From: Ralstonia sp. 25mfcol4.1
GTDB taxonomy: Bacteria > Pseudomonadota > Gammaproteobacteria > Burkholderiales > Burkholderiaceae
Assembly (NCBI RefSeq): GCF_900104095.1
Contig: NZ_FNJO01000006.1
Span: forward strand, 124,001 to 188,000
DNA: 64,000 nt
Direction of reading: 5' to 3'
Part shown: positions 1 through 9,678 of the stretch, in pieces
Layout of the letters: each line of letters opens with the position of its first letter
How positions within the stretch are numbered: position 1 is the stretch's first letter
Translations under genes and position numbers: made by a program
Notes under the pieces: generated by a model
The model's input: only the letters and a program-made list of their open reading frames with translations
What the model was told of the DNA's origin: nothing
The model's database searches: none

Positions 1-1792
1 AGCGATCGGGCGGCAGGAATGCCGGGCAGACCGGCTCGGCTGCGGCAGCGGTTTCGCCGGGAATCTGCGCGGGTGGCGAAGGAGGGGAGTCGGGCAGGGC
101 ATCGGCGGCGGCACGATCGTCGTCCGCTGTGTCTGGGTCGTCTGCCTCGCGCACGAACCACAGCACGTCGATGCCCAGTACGCCACGCGCTGCCAGTGCG
201 GTATCGAGCGTCTCGGGCACCGTGCCAAGGTTCTCGCCGATGATGATCGCGCGGTGCCGCCAGGACTCGATGGCCACCAGGCGCAGCAGGTCGTTGAGCG
301 GATAGGTCAGGTAGGCGCCGGCGCTGGCGGGCGCCCCTTCGGGCACCAGCCACATGCGCGCCAGACCCAGCACATGGTCGATGCGCAGGCCGCCGGCGTG
401 GGCCAGGTTGGCGCGCAGCATCTCGATGAAGGCGGCATAGCCGTTGCGGCGCAGGCCGCGCGGCGAGAATACGGCCACGCCCCAGTCCTGCCCGAGCGGG
501 TTGTACAGGTCGGGAGGGGCGCCGGCGTGGAAGCCGTTCAGGATCTCGGCCTGGCGCGTCCACGCGTGGCTGCCGCCGGGGTCGGTGCCGACGGCAAGGT
601 CCGCAATCACGCCAATCGCCATGCCGGCCTCGCGCGCACGCTGCTGGGCGTCGCACAGGCCATCGGCGGCCAGCCATTGCAGGAAGGCGTGATAGCTGAT
701 GGCGTCGGCGGCGCTTGCGGCGACGGCAGCGGCTGCCGCGCCATCGGGGCTGCGTAGCGGCGCCGGCCAGCGTCGCCAGTCGGCGGCGTCGCGGGCGGCG
801 TCGCTGTCGGCGGCAACGGCCAGCCGTTCGGCCTGGATGGCTTCGAACGTTGCGTGCGCCAGCAATGCCTTGCCACCGCGCGCGCGGAACGCGGCGAAAG
901 CCTGCTTCTGCGCGGCGGACAGCAGGGTGTCGTGATGCTGCCAGAGCCAGTGCAGCAACCGCAGCCGCACGTCGGCGATGGCGGGCCAGTCGATCTCGGT
1001 GCGCCGCTCGGCTTCGGCCAGCGCCGCGCCGAGGCCCAGGTTCGCCACCGCGTGGTCCACGGCGGCATGGCCGAAAATGCGCGCGGGGTCTGCGTAAAGC
1101 GGGTTGAAAAAGATGCGGCTGGACGGCGAGTAGGGGCTGAAACGCTCTGGCAGCGCCGGAAATCCGGCATGCAACGGATTGATGGCGATGGCGTCGGCGC
1201 CGGCGCCTGCCGCCGCTTCCGCGGTCAGCGCCAGCGTGGTCAGGTCGCCAATGCCGCCATCGGCGCCGCGCCGCAGCCCGTACAGCTGCACCGACAGCCC
1301 CCAGGGTTTGCTCGCCAGTACCGTGCGCGGCGACGCCGCAAGCGCATCCGCCACGCTGAAGCAGCGCGGCGGCGCCACCGCCAGGGTGGTCTCCACATCG
1401 CCCAGCAGCAGATGGTGGTAGCCCCACTGCGGGACCGGCGCTATCCGCAGCGTGCCGTCGCGGGTGCGCCGGGCGATGCCTTCGATCATCGTGCCGTCCT
1501 CGCATTCCAGGCGATAAGGCCGCTCAGCCAGCGGGTGAGCCCAGGGCACGACTACGGGGATGCCCTGGTCGGCGGTGATCAGCGGCGGCAGCGCGTGCGT
1601 CCCGTCGTCGGCGGCCAGCCGGGCGCGCGACGCCTCGCACTCGCCGGGCGTGCCGCAGGGCAGGTCCAGCGCGGTCAGCACCGTGCGCAGGGCGTCCGGC
1701 GACAGCGTCTGCGGCTGGTTCCACGCGTCGCGCCAACGCACCTGGAGCCCGGCGCGTTCAGCCAGCCGTTGCAGCGCGTCGTCGTGACTCAT
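1..1792 (-). CDS. malQ: 4-alpha-glucanotransferase (amylomaltase), 3' end outside window
   Basis: GH77 amylomaltase, which transfers alpha-1,4-glucan segments between maltooligosaccharides in the cytoplasm. The visible part is 597 codons and the reading frame is open to the window edge, so the C-terminus is missing. The N-terminal ~150 residues are the extra domain of E. coli-type MalQ. The GH77 core shows the nucleophile motif LRIDHVLGL near residue 467 and the acid/base motif IIIGENLGTVP near 517 (the usual GEDLG reads GENLG). After VLWFVREAD an acidic, Ala/Pro-rich stretch of about 45 residues precedes FLPPDR and looks like a lineage-specific loop insertion. The ATG overlaps the glgX stop codon as ATGA, so it is translationally coupled as the last visible gene of the glgE operon. 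Confidence 0.9.
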   Translation of the reverse strand, partial: MSHDDALQRLAERAGLQVRWRDAWNQPQTLSPDALRTVLTALDLPCGTPGECEASRARLAADDGTHALPPLITADQGIPVVVPWAHPLAERPYRLECEDGTMIEGIARRTRDGTLRIAPVPQWGYHHLLLGDVETTLAVAPPRCFSVADALAASPRTVLASKPWGLSVQLYGLRRGADGGIGDLTTLALTAEAAAGAGADAIAINPLHAGFPALPERFSPYSPSSRIFFNPLYADPARIFGHAAVDHAVANLGLGAALAEAERRTEIDWPAIADVRLRLLHWLWQHHDTLLSAAQKQAFAAFRARGGKALLAHATFEAIQAERLAVAADSDAARDAADWRRWPAPLRSPDGAAAAAVAASAADAISYHAFLQWLAADGLCDAQQRAREAGMAIGVIADLAVGTDPGGSHAWTRQAEILNGFHAGAPPDLYNPLGQDWGVAVFSPRGLRRNGYAAFIEMLRANLAHAGGLRIDHVLGLARMWLVPEGAPASAGAYLTYPLNDLLRLVAIESWRHRAIIIGENLGTVPETLDTALAARGVLGIDVLWFVREADDPDTADDDRAAADALPDSPPSPPAQIPGETAAAAEPVCPAFLPPDR

Positions 1793-3936
1793 CGGGAGGG
1801 ATCCTCGTCCTTGGGCACGGCGGCGGACAGCAGCGCCAGGCCGCGCGCCGGTACCTGGTACGCGGGACGGCCTTCGTCGTCGAGTGCCACGGGTTCGTCT
1901 TCCAGGTCGGGCGCGGTGCTGTCGAACAGCAGATGCCAGTCCTCGCCCGGCCCCGGCATGCGAAAGACCACGTCCTCGTGGCTGGCATTCAGGCACAGCA
2001 CGATGACCTCCACCTCTTCCTCGGGGCTGTGCGTGGCGCGGCGCAGCGCCAGCGTACGGTCCTCGGGGTTGGCCCATTGCTCGCTGGTCAGCTCGTTGCC
2101 GTCGGGTCCGAACCAGGCAATATCGGCCAGGCCCGGCGCCGGCTGCGAGCGGCCATGGACGAAGCGGTTTTCGGTCAGTACCGGCAACCGGCGGCGCAGT
2201 GCCAGCAGGCGGCTGACAAGCTGGCGCATCGGTGCGTTGGAAGGATGGGCGGCATCGTCCCAGTTCAGCCACGACAGCTCGTTGTCCTGGCAGTACGCGT
2301 TGTTGTTGCCCTGCTGGCTGCGTCCCCATTCGTCGCCGGCGGTGATCATGGGCGTGCCTTGCGACAGGAGCAGCGTGGCCATGATGGCGCGTGCCACCCG
2401 GCCGCGCGTTTCCAGCACGGCCTCGTCGTCGGTCGGACCTTCGATGCTGCCGTCCGGGCTCCAGTTGGCGCTGGCGTTGTCGTCGTTGCCGTCGCGGTTG
2501 TCCTCGTGGTTGGCGTCGTTGTGCTTGTGCGCATAGCTGACCACGTCTGCCAGCGTGAAACCGTCGTGCGCGGTGATGAAGTTGACGCTGGCCCACGGCT
2601 TGCGGTGGCGGCGGTCGAACAGGTCGGCCGAGCCGGTCAGCCGCGCCGCCAGTTCGCCGCGCTGGCCTGCGTCGCCGCGCCAGAAGCGGCGCACGTTGTC
2701 GCGGAACTTGTCGTTCCATTCGGCAAAGCCGGGTGGGTGGTTGCCCACCTGGTAGCCGCCGGGGCCCAGGTCCCAGGGTTCGGAGATCAGCTTCACGCGC
2801 GACAGCACCGGGTCCTGCAGGATGGCGTCGAAGAAGCCCGATCCCGGGTCGAAGCCGTTGCTTTCGCGACCCAGCGTGCTGCCCAGGTCGAAGCGGAAGC
2901 CGTCCACGTGGAACACCTCCACCCAGTAGCGCAGCGAGTCCATGACCATCTGCAGCACACGCGGGTGCGACAGGTTCAGCGTGTTGCCGCAGCCGGTGTC
3001 GTTGATGTAATGACGCTCGTCGCCGGGGATCAGCCGGTAGTAGCTGGCATTGTCCAGCCCGCGCCACGACATCGTGGGCCCCAGCTCGTTGCCCTCGCAC
3101 GTGTGGTTGTAGACCACGTCGAGGATGACTTCGATGCCGGCCGCGTGCAGGCGCCGGATCGCGATTTTCACCTCGTGGTGCTGGCGGCCGGACAGGTACA
3201 GGGGCTCGGGGGCAAAGAATGCCAGCGTGTTGTAGCCCCAGTAATTGCGCAGCCCGCGCTCTATCAGAAAGCGATCCTGCAGGAACGCGTGGATGGGCAG
3301 CAGTTCGATTGCCGTGACGCCCAGCTTGAGCAGGTGCTCGACGAAGCGCGGATCGGCCAGCGCGGCAAAGGTGCCGCGGTATTGCGGCAGCACGTCCTCG
3401 CGCAGCATCGACACGCCGCGCACATGCACCTCGTAGATCGACGTCGTGGCCCACGGCTGCTGGGGCGGTCGGTCATCGCCCCAGTTGAAGCTCTCGTCGA
3501 TGACTACGGCCTTCGGCATCGTCGGCGCGCTGTCGCGGCGGTCGGGCGTGAGATCGGCGCGCGGGCTGTTGAGGCGGTAGCCAAACAGTGCGTCGGACCA
3601 GCGCACCGGCCCGCTCAGCGCCCGGGCGTAGGGGTCAAGCAGCAGTTTGTGCGGATTGAAGCGGTGGCCCCGCGTGGGCTCGTAAGGCCCGAACGCGCGG
3701 AAGCCGTATTGCAGGCCCGGCTGGGCGTGCGGCAGGTAGCCATGCCAGATTTCGTCGGTACATTCGGGTAGCGCCAGGCGCTGCACCTCCTTGCGCCCGT
3801 TCGGCGAGAACAGGCACAGCTCGATGCGGCTGGCGTTGGCGGAGAACACGGCGAAATTGACGCCGAGTCCGTCCCAGTGGGCGCCAAGCGGATACGGCTT
3901 GCCGGGCAGCAGGCGATCAACGGTAAGGCTCGCCAT
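1789..3936 (-). CDS. glgX: Glycogen debranching enzyme GlgX (isoamylase-type)
   Basis: 715 aa, the normal length for GlgX, a GH13_11 enzyme that hydrolyses alpha-1,6 branches in glycogen or limit dextrin. An N-terminal CBM48/isoamylase domain (GAHWDGLGVNFAVFSANA) precedes the GH13 barrel. Conserved regions are readable: DVVYNHT near residue 272, FRFDLGSTLG with the nucleophile Asp near 343, LISEPWD with the acid Glu near 380, and FITAHDGFTL near 452. It lies 80 bp after glgB, in the same direction, and overlaps malQ by 4 bp. The linear glucan released here is a natural substrate for MalQ, which fits the order of genes. Confidence 0.95.
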   Translation of the reverse strand: MASLTVDRLLPGKPYPLGAHWDGLGVNFAVFSANASRIELCLFSPNGRKEVQRLALPECTDEIWHGYLPHAQPGLQYGFRAFGPYEPTRGHRFNPHKLLLDPYARALSGPVRWSDALFGYRLNSPRADLTPDRRDSAPTMPKAVVIDESFNWGDDRPPQQPWATTSIYEVHVRGVSMLREDVLPQYRGTFAALADPRFVEHLLKLGVTAIELLPIHAFLQDRFLIERGLRNYWGYNTLAFFAPEPLYLSGRQHHEVKIAIRRLHAAGIEVILDVVYNHTCEGNELGPTMSWRGLDNASYYRLIPGDERHYINDTGCGNTLNLSHPRVLQMVMDSLRYWVEVFHVDGFRFDLGSTLGRESNGFDPGSGFFDAILQDPVLSRVKLISEPWDLGPGGYQVGNHPPGFAEWNDKFRDNVRRFWRGDAGQRGELAARLTGSADLFDRRHRKPWASVNFITAHDGFTLADVVSYAHKHNDANHEDNRDGNDDNASANWSPDGSIEGPTDDEAVLETRGRVARAIMATLLLSQGTPMITAGDEWGRSQQGNNNAYCQDNELSWLNWDDAAHPSNAPMRQLVSRLLALRRRLPVLTENRFVHGRSQPAPGLADIAWFGPDGNELTSEQWANPEDRTLALRRATHSPEEEVEVIVLCLNASHEDVVFRMPGPGEDWHLLFDSTAPDLEDEPVALDDEGRPAYQVPARGLALLSAAVPKDEDPSR

Positions 3937-4016
3937 GCGTGAAGCTCCTCGTTGTTCTGGTTATGGTTGTCGTTTGTCTTGATGGCTCGCCGCGCGGGCG
4001 GCGCGCGCTTCGGATG

Positions 4017-6290
4017 TCAGCCCGCATGGGCCGGCGCATATCGCAGAATCAGCGTGGCCAGTGGCGGCAGGGTCAGCGAGAACGACGCGGGCTGGCCGTG
4101 CGATGGGGTTGCGTCCGCCTGCACGTGCCCGCCGTTGCCCAGGTTGCTGCCGCCGTAGATTTCAGCGTCGGTGTTCAGGCATTCCTCCCATGTCCCGGCG
4201 AAGGGCACGCCCAGGCGATAGCCGTGGCGCGGCACCGGCGTCATGTTGACGACGGCCAGCACCACGTCTTGGCTGTCGGGCGCGGCGCGCCGCAGGTACG
4301 CGAACACGCTGTTCTGGTGGTCGTCGCCGACGATCCACTGGAAGCCTTCGGGCCGATGGTCCATCGCGTGCAGCGCCGGCAAGTCGCGGTACAGGCGATT
4401 CAGGTCGCGCACCAGCGAATGCACGCCGCGATGCGCGGGCTGGTCGAGCAGCGCCCAGTCCAGTTCCTCGTCATGGTTCCATTCGCGCCACTGCGCGAAC
4501 TCGCCACCCATGAACAGCAGCTTCTTGCCTGGGTGCGTCCACATGAAGCCGTAGTACGCGCGCAGGTTGGCAAAGCGCTGCCAGTCGTCGCCGGGCGCCT
4601 TGCCGATCATCGACCCCTTGCCGTGCACCACCTCGTCGTGGGACAGCGGCAGCACGAACGCCTCCGACCACGCGTAGACCATGCCGAACGTCATGTCGCC
4701 GTGGTGCCAGGGGCGGTGGATGGGCTCGTGGCCCAGGTAGCGCAGCGTGTCGTGCATCCAGCCCATGTTCCACTTGAAGTTGAAGCCCAGTCCGCCCGAT
4801 TCCACGCTGGCCGTGACCCCGGGCCATGCGGTCGATTCCTCGGCGATGGTCAGCGCGCCGGGACAACGTTCGTGCACCACGGTGTTCATCTCGCGCAGGA
4901 AGGCCACCGATTCCAGGTTCTCGCGGCCGCCGAAACGGTTCGGCACCCATTGGCCCGACTTGCGGCTGTAGTCGCGATAGAGCATCGACGCCACCGCATC
5001 CACGCGCAGCGCGTCGGCATGGAAGTGTTCGACCCAGTGGACGGCGTTGGCCAGCAGGAAGCCGCGCACTTCGTTGCGGCCCAGGTTGTAGATCAGCGTG
5101 TTCCAGTCCTGGTGATAGCCCTCGCGCGGATCCTGGTGTTCATACAGCGCGGTGCCGTCGAACATTGCCAGCCCGTGCGGGTCGGTCGGAAAGTGCGCCG
5201 GCACCCAGTCCAGGATCACGCCGATGCCGGCCTGGTGGCAGCGATCCACGAATGATGCGAACTGTTCGGGCGAGCCCAGGCGCGCCGTGGGAGCGAACAG
5301 CGACAGCGGCTGGTAGCCCCACGATCCTCCGAACGGGTGTTCGGTGATGGGCAGCAGTTCGATATGCGTAAAGCCGAGGTCGCGCACATAAGGCACCAGA
5401 CGCTCGGCCAGGATTTCCCAGCCGCGGCCGCTGTCGTTGGCCGCGCGCTGCCAGGACAGCACGTGCAGTTCGTAGACCGACATCGGGGCGGCATAGGGGT
5501 CGATGCTGGCGCGCTGCTCCATCCACGCCGCGTCGTTCCACCGGAACGGCGGCGCGGCATGCCCGGCGCACGCCACCACCGATGCGGTGGCCGGTGGCAA
5601 TTCGGTGGCTTGTGCCACCGGATCGGCCTTGTCCGGCAGCACTTCGCCGTGCGGGCCGGTCATGTCGTACTTGTATCGGCTGCCCGGCCCGATGCCCATG
5701 CCCTGCGGCACGAACAGTTCCCAGACACCCGCGCCATGGCGCAGGCGCATGGGGTGCCGCGCCGCGTTCCAGCCATTGAAGTCGCCGATCACGGACACGC
5801 GCCGCGCATTCGGCGCCCATACGGCAAACCGGACCCCCGGCTCACCGTCGATCGTCAGGCATTGCGCGCCCAGGCATTTGCCCAGCTCCAGGTGACGGCC
5901 CTCGTTGAACAGGTGCAGGTCGAGATCGCCCAACAGCAGCCCGAACGCATACGGGTCCGCGCCGAACTGCTCGCTGCCGTCCGGCCAGCGGATGCGCAGG
6001 CGGTAATCGGGGGCGGTCGCCTGCCGATCTTCGAAGCCCGGCAGGCGGCCAGCAAACACGCCGTCCGCGTGCAGCAGCGTCATGTCGGCCAGGAATTCGC
6101 CATCGGCGCTGGTCAACTGGATGGCGGCTGCGCCGGGCACGATGGCGCGGACCACCGTGCCGTGCTCGTCGCGATGCGGGCCGAGTACGCCGAACGGATC
6201 TGCCAGGCGCGCCTCGCGCAACGCGTCGATGACCGGGCCCGGCAGTGTCGGGGCCGCCGATTCGAGCGTGGCGGCATCATTCCTGGCCAT
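4017..6290 (-). CDS. glgB: 1,4-alpha-glucan branching enzyme
   Basis: 757 aa GH13_9 branching enzyme that introduces alpha-1,6 branches into the linear glucan made by GlgE. The N-terminal N1 and CBM48 domains ([22 protein letters not shown]) are followed by the catalytic barrel: [10 protein letters not shown] near residue 358, [10 protein letters not shown] with the nucleophile near 425, [11 protein letters not shown] near 480 and [13 protein letters not shown] near 545. The start chosen is the ATG opening [10 protein letters not shown]. It has a GGGAGA ribosome site and overlaps the end of treS by 14 bp. An in-frame ATG about 105 nt further up would extend deep into treS and adds no family-like sequence. 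Confidence 0.95.
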   Translation of the reverse strand: MARNDAATLESAAPTLPGPVIDALREARLADPFGVLGPHRDEHGTVVRAIVPGAAAIQLTSADGEFLADMTLLHADGVFAGRLPGFEDRQATAPDYRLRIRWPDGSEQFGADPYAFGLLLGDLDLHLFNEGRHLELGKCLGAQCLTIDGEPGVRFAVWAPNARRVSVIGDFNGWNAARHPMRLRHGAGVWELFVPQGMGIGPGSRYKYDMTGPHGEVLPDKADPVAQATELPPATASVVACAGHAAPPFRWNDAAWMEQRASIDPYAAPMSVYELHVLSWQRAANDSGRGWEILAERLVPYVRDLGFTHIELLPITEHPFGGSWGYQPLSLFAPTARLGSPEQFASFVDRCHQAGIGVILDWVPAHFPTDPHGLAMFDGTALYEHQDPREGYHQDWNTLIYNLGRNEVRGFLLANAVHWVEHFHADALRVDAVASMLYRDYSRKSGQWVPNRFGGRENLESVAFLREMNTVVHERCPGALTIAEESTAWPGVTASVESGGLGFNFKWNMGWMHDTLRYLGHEPIHRPWHHGDMTFGMVYAWSEAFVLPLSHDEVVHGKGSMIGKAPGDDWQRFANLRAYYGFMWTHPGKKLLFMGGEFAQWREWNHDEELDWALLDQPAHRGVHSLVRDLNRLYRDLPALHAMDHRPEGFQWIVGDDHQNSVFAYLRRAAPDSQDVVLAVVNMTPVPRHGYRLGVPFAGTWEECLNTDAEIYGGSNLGNGGHVQADATPSHGQPASFSLTLPPLATLILRYAPAHAG

Positions 6291-9200
6291 GGTCTTCTCC
6301 CAGGAGCTTGCGGACCAGGCGCGCCAGACCGCTGGTCGGCAGGTCGATCCAGGCCACGCGGTTGGCCGCCTCGTAACCCACTTCATAAGCCGCACGCTCC
6401 AGCAGGAACAGGTGCAGCAGCGGCTGCAACTGGCCCGCCGCGGCCCAGGGCTGGGGCGCGGCCGTCATGGCCTGCTGGTAGCAGTGCAGGAACGCGTCGC
6501 CGGCGGTGTTGCGGAAGCGGTCCAGCAACGCGGCCCGGCGTTCGGCCTGTGCCGGCGGCAGGGCGGCGTGCGTGCGCTCCTGGCGGTCGGTGCCGACCGT
6601 GGCGGCGGCGTAGTCGATGGACCGCAACAGTCCGGCCACATCGCGCAACGGCGATGTCTTGCGCCGGCGGAAAGCCAGCGGCTGGCGCGGCTCGCCTTCG
6701 AAGTCCACCAGATACGTGTCGTTCTGGGCGATCAGCACCTGGCCCAGGTGGAAGTCGCCGTGAATGCGGGTCTGCAGGCTGTCGGGCGCGGCGGCGGCCA
6801 GGCGCGACACCAGATGCGGCAGCTTGTTGCGCGCGGCCAGCAGTGTGTCGATGTCTTCGGCAAACGCGCCCGTGGCACTGGCACGGCGCGCTTCGAGCAG
6901 GCCCAGTGCCTCTTCCAGCGAGCGCAGTGCTTCGTCTGCCCAGTCCGTGGCCTGCGCTTCGGTGGCGGCTACCGGCGCGAACGCGTCTTCGTCGGTCGGC
7001 TGCGCCAGTACCGCATGCAGTTCGGCCAGGCGCCTGCCCAGCGTGCCGACCATGGTGGCGTAGCCGGCCATGGCTTCGCCGAACTCGTCCTCGTTGCCGG
7101 TTTCGGCGGCTGGCAGGGCATCGTCGATGGACCGGCCCAGGTAGTCCAGGGTCCAGTCCCAACCGTCGCCCTGGTTGAGGATGTAGCCCTGCAGCAGCAT
7201 CAGCGTGTGCGGCGTGCCATCGGCGCCCGTGCGCACGACTTCGCCCAGCAGCGGTGCCGAATGTGTGTAGCCATGGCTGGTCAGGTAGCGTGTCATCTCG
7301 GCTTCGGGGTGGATGCCGCCGGCCACGCGCCGCACCAGCTTCAGTACCCCGGTGTTGCCGAACGCCAGTGAACTGTTCGATTGTTCGGCCGACATCCACT
7401 GCACTGGCTCGTCTTCGAGCGGGGCCTCGGAGAGTCCCGGTTCGGCCAGGTAGCGGATGGTGCCGTGCGGGGTTTCGGCGCTGACGTTGTCCCGCAGCGA
7501 CTGCACCACGGCGCGGGCGTAGGATTCGACCACGAAGCCGTCGGTGGCCACGCCGACGCGGGCGCCACGCCGGATGCGGGCCATCGACAAGCCAGTCATC
7601 AGCTGCGACATGCCGTCGGTATTCTCGCGGTCCCACAGCAGAGCCACCGGCAACTGGTAGCACTCGGTGCGGCCCGGCAGCGTTACTTCGACCTCGCAGT
7701 GCCAGACTTCTTCGCTGTTGCCCACGCGTGCCACCGGCCACGCATAGGCCACGGTCACGCGCTCGATGCGCTCGCCCTTGGACGCGAACCAGCGGCGGCG
7801 CGCCAGGTAGTTCGGCAGGACCTCGGTGGTCAGCACGCGGCGCGCCGCGTCGGTCAGTTCGGAACGTCCGCCCAGGTTCTGTAGCACCAGTGTGACCTGA
7901 TCCACCATCTGCTCCGGAGCGTTGACGTGCCAGGACGGCGGCTGCGCGTCCTCGCTCAGCACGAACCAGTAGAAGCCATACGGCGGCAGCGTCAGCAGGT
8001 AAGTCAGCTGGCCGATGGCGGGGAAGGGCGTGGCGCCGAGCATTTCGACGGGCACGCGGCCATTGAACTGCGACAGGTCGAGTTCCACGGCCTGCGGTGC
8101 ACGCGACAGGTTGGCCACGCACAGGATGTGCTCGCCGTCGTACTCGCGCAGGTACGCCAGGATCTTGCGATTGCCCGGAAACAGAAAGCGCAGCGTACCC
8201 CGGCCAAAGGCGCGGTGCTGACGGCGCAGCGCCAGCATGCGGCGCATCCAGTTCAGCAGCGAATGCGGGTCGCGCGTCTGCGCTTCGACATTGACGGCCT
8301 CATAGCCGTACAACGGGCCTTGCAGGGGCGGCAGCACGAGGCGCTCGGGGTCGGCGTGCGAAAAGCCGCCGTTGCGGTCCGGCGACCACTGCATCGGCGT
8401 GCGCACGCCGTCGCGGTCGCCCAGATGGATGTTGTCGCCCATGCCGATTTCGTCACCGTAGTAGATCACGGGCGTGCCCGGCATCGAAAACAGCAGGCTG
8501 TTCATCAGTTCGATGCGGCGGCGGTCGCGTTCCATCAGCGGCGCCAGCCGGCGGCGGATGCCGAGGTTGATGCGGGCGCGGCGATCCGAAGCGTAGACCT
8601 CCCACAGGTAGTCGCGCTCGCTGCTGGTCACCATTTCCAGCGTCAGTTCGTCGTGGTTACGCAGGAAGATCGCCCACTGGCAGTTCGGCGGCACCTCGGG
8701 AGTCTGCCGCATGATGTCGGTGATCGGGAAGCGGTCCTCGCGCGCGATGGCCATGTACATGCGCGGCATCAGCGGGAAGTGGAACGACATGTGGCATTCG
8801 TCCCCCTGGATGCCGCCGTCCGGGCTGGCGGCGCCCGTGTTGTCGGCGGTGCCGCCGCCGCTGGCCCCGCCAAAATACTGCTGGGCGTCCTCGGGCCACA
8901 TGTTGGCCTCGGCCAGCAGCATGCGGCCCGGATACCGTTCATCCAGATGGCGGCGGATCTTGCGAATCACCTCGTGGGTCTCGGGCAGGTTCTCGTTGCT
9001 GGTGCCCTCGCGCTCCACCAGGTAGGGCACCGCGTCAAGGCGCAGACCGTCGATGCCGATGTCGAGCCAGAAGCGCATGACCGACAGTACTTCGTTGAGC
9101 ACCTGCGGATTGTCGAAGTTCAGATCCGGCTGATGCGAGTAGAAGCGGTGCCAGAAATAAGCGCCGGCCTCGGGATCCCAGCTCCAGTTGGACTTCTCGG

Positions 9201-9678
9201 TATCGCAGAAGATGATGCGGGTGCCGGCGTATTTCTGGTCGTTGTCGGACCACACGTAGTAGTTGCGGGCGGCGGACCCGGGCTTGGCGCGGCGCGCGCG
9301 CTGGAACCACGGGTGCTGGTCGGACGTGTGGTTGATGACAAGCTCGGTGATGACGCGCAGGCCCCGGGCGTGTGCAGCCGACACGAACCGCTTGGCCTCG
9401 GCCAGCGTGCCGTAGTCGGGGTGGACGTTGCGGTAGTCGGCAATATCGTAGCCGTCGTCCCGGCGCGGCGATGGGTAGAACGGCAGCAGCCAGACTGTGT
9501 CGACGCCCAGGCTGACCAGATAGTCCAGCTTCGCAAGCAGTCCGGCGAAATCGCCCACGCCGTCGCCATTGGCGTCATGGAACGACTTGATGTGCAGCTG
9601 GTAGATCACCGCGTCCTTGTACCAGAGCGGATCGGCGTTGAGCAATGCGGCGTTGGCGCCCTCGGAGAGTCGCTTCAT
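6277..9678 (-). CDS. treS: Trehalose synthase / maltokinase fusion protein
   Basis: 1133 aa fusion. The N-terminal ~560 residues are a GH13_16 trehalose synthase that interconverts trehalose and maltose: [13 protein letters not shown] near residue 116, [11 protein letters not shown] near 213, [10 protein letters not shown] near 257 and [11 protein letters not shown] near 341. After a beta domain, the C-terminal half is a maltokinase of aminoglycoside-phosphotransferase fold, with [12 protein letters not shown] near 970 and VDFEGEP near 993. The fusion would convert trehalose to maltose 1-phosphate, the GlgE donor, in one polypeptide. It overlaps glgE by 4 bp (ATGA) and glgB by 14 bp, indicating tight coupling. 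Such fusions are known in Burkholderiales and other proteobacteria. Confidence 0.95.
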   Translation of the reverse strand: MKRLSEGANAALLNADPLWYKDAVIYQLHIKSFHDANGDGVGDFAGLLAKLDYLVSLGVDTVWLLPFYPSPRRDDGYDIADYRNVHPDYGTLAEAKRFVSAAHARGLRVITELVINHTSDQHPWFQRARRAKPGSAARNYYVWSDNDQKYAGTRIIFCDTEKSNWSWDPEAGAYFWHRFYSHQPDLNFDNPQVLNEVLSVMRFWLDIGIDGLRLDAVPYLVEREGTSNENLPETHEVIRKIRRHLDERYPGRMLLAEANMWPEDAQQYFGGASGGGTADNTGAASPDGGIQGDECHMSFHFPLMPRMYMAIAREDRFPITDIMRQTPEVPPNCQWAIFLRNHDELTLEMVTSSERDYLWEVYASDRRARINLGIRRRLAPLMERDRRRIELMNSLLFSMPGTPVIYYGDEIGMGDNIHLGDRDGVRTPMQWSPDRNGGFSHADPERLVLPPLQGPLYGYEAVNVEAQTRDPHSLLNWMRRMLALRRQHRAFGRGTLRFLFPGNRKILAYLREYDGEHILCVANLSRAPQAVELDLSQFNGRVPVEMLGATPFPAIGQLTYLLTLPPYGFYWFVLSEDAQPPSWHVNAPEQMVDQVTLVLQNLGGRSELTDAARRVLTTEVLPNYLARRRWFASKGERIERVTVAYAWPVARVGNSEEVWHCEVEVTLPGRTECYQLPVALLWDRENTDGMSQLMTGLSMARIRRGARVGVATDGFVVESYARAVVQSLRDNVSAETPHGTIRYLAEPGLSEAPLEDEPVQWMSAEQSNSSLAFGNTGVLKLVRRVAGGIHPEAEMTRYLTSHGYTHSAPLLGEVVRTGADGTPHTLMLLQGYILNQGDGWDWTLDYLGRSIDDALPAAETGNEDEFGEAMAGYATMVGTLGRRLAELHAVLAQPTDEDAFAPVAATEAQATDWADEALRSLEEALGLLEARRASATGAFAEDIDTLLAARNKLPHLVSRLAAAAPDSLQTRIHGDFHLGQVLIAQNDTYLVDFEGEPRQPLAFRRRKTSPLRDVAGLLRSIDYAAATVGTDRQERTHAALPPAQAERRAALLDRFRNTAGDAFLHCYQQAMTAAPQPWAAAGQLQPLLHLFLLERAAYEVGYEAANRVAWIDLPTSGLARLVRKLLGEDHGQE

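Noticed and set aside
1933..3771. Long open frame on the plus strand opposite glgX, and similar ones opposite glgB, treS, glgE and the MFS genes
   Set aside because: High-GC codon bias opens antisense frames; these have no domain, no ribosome site and no start-stop logic with neighbours.
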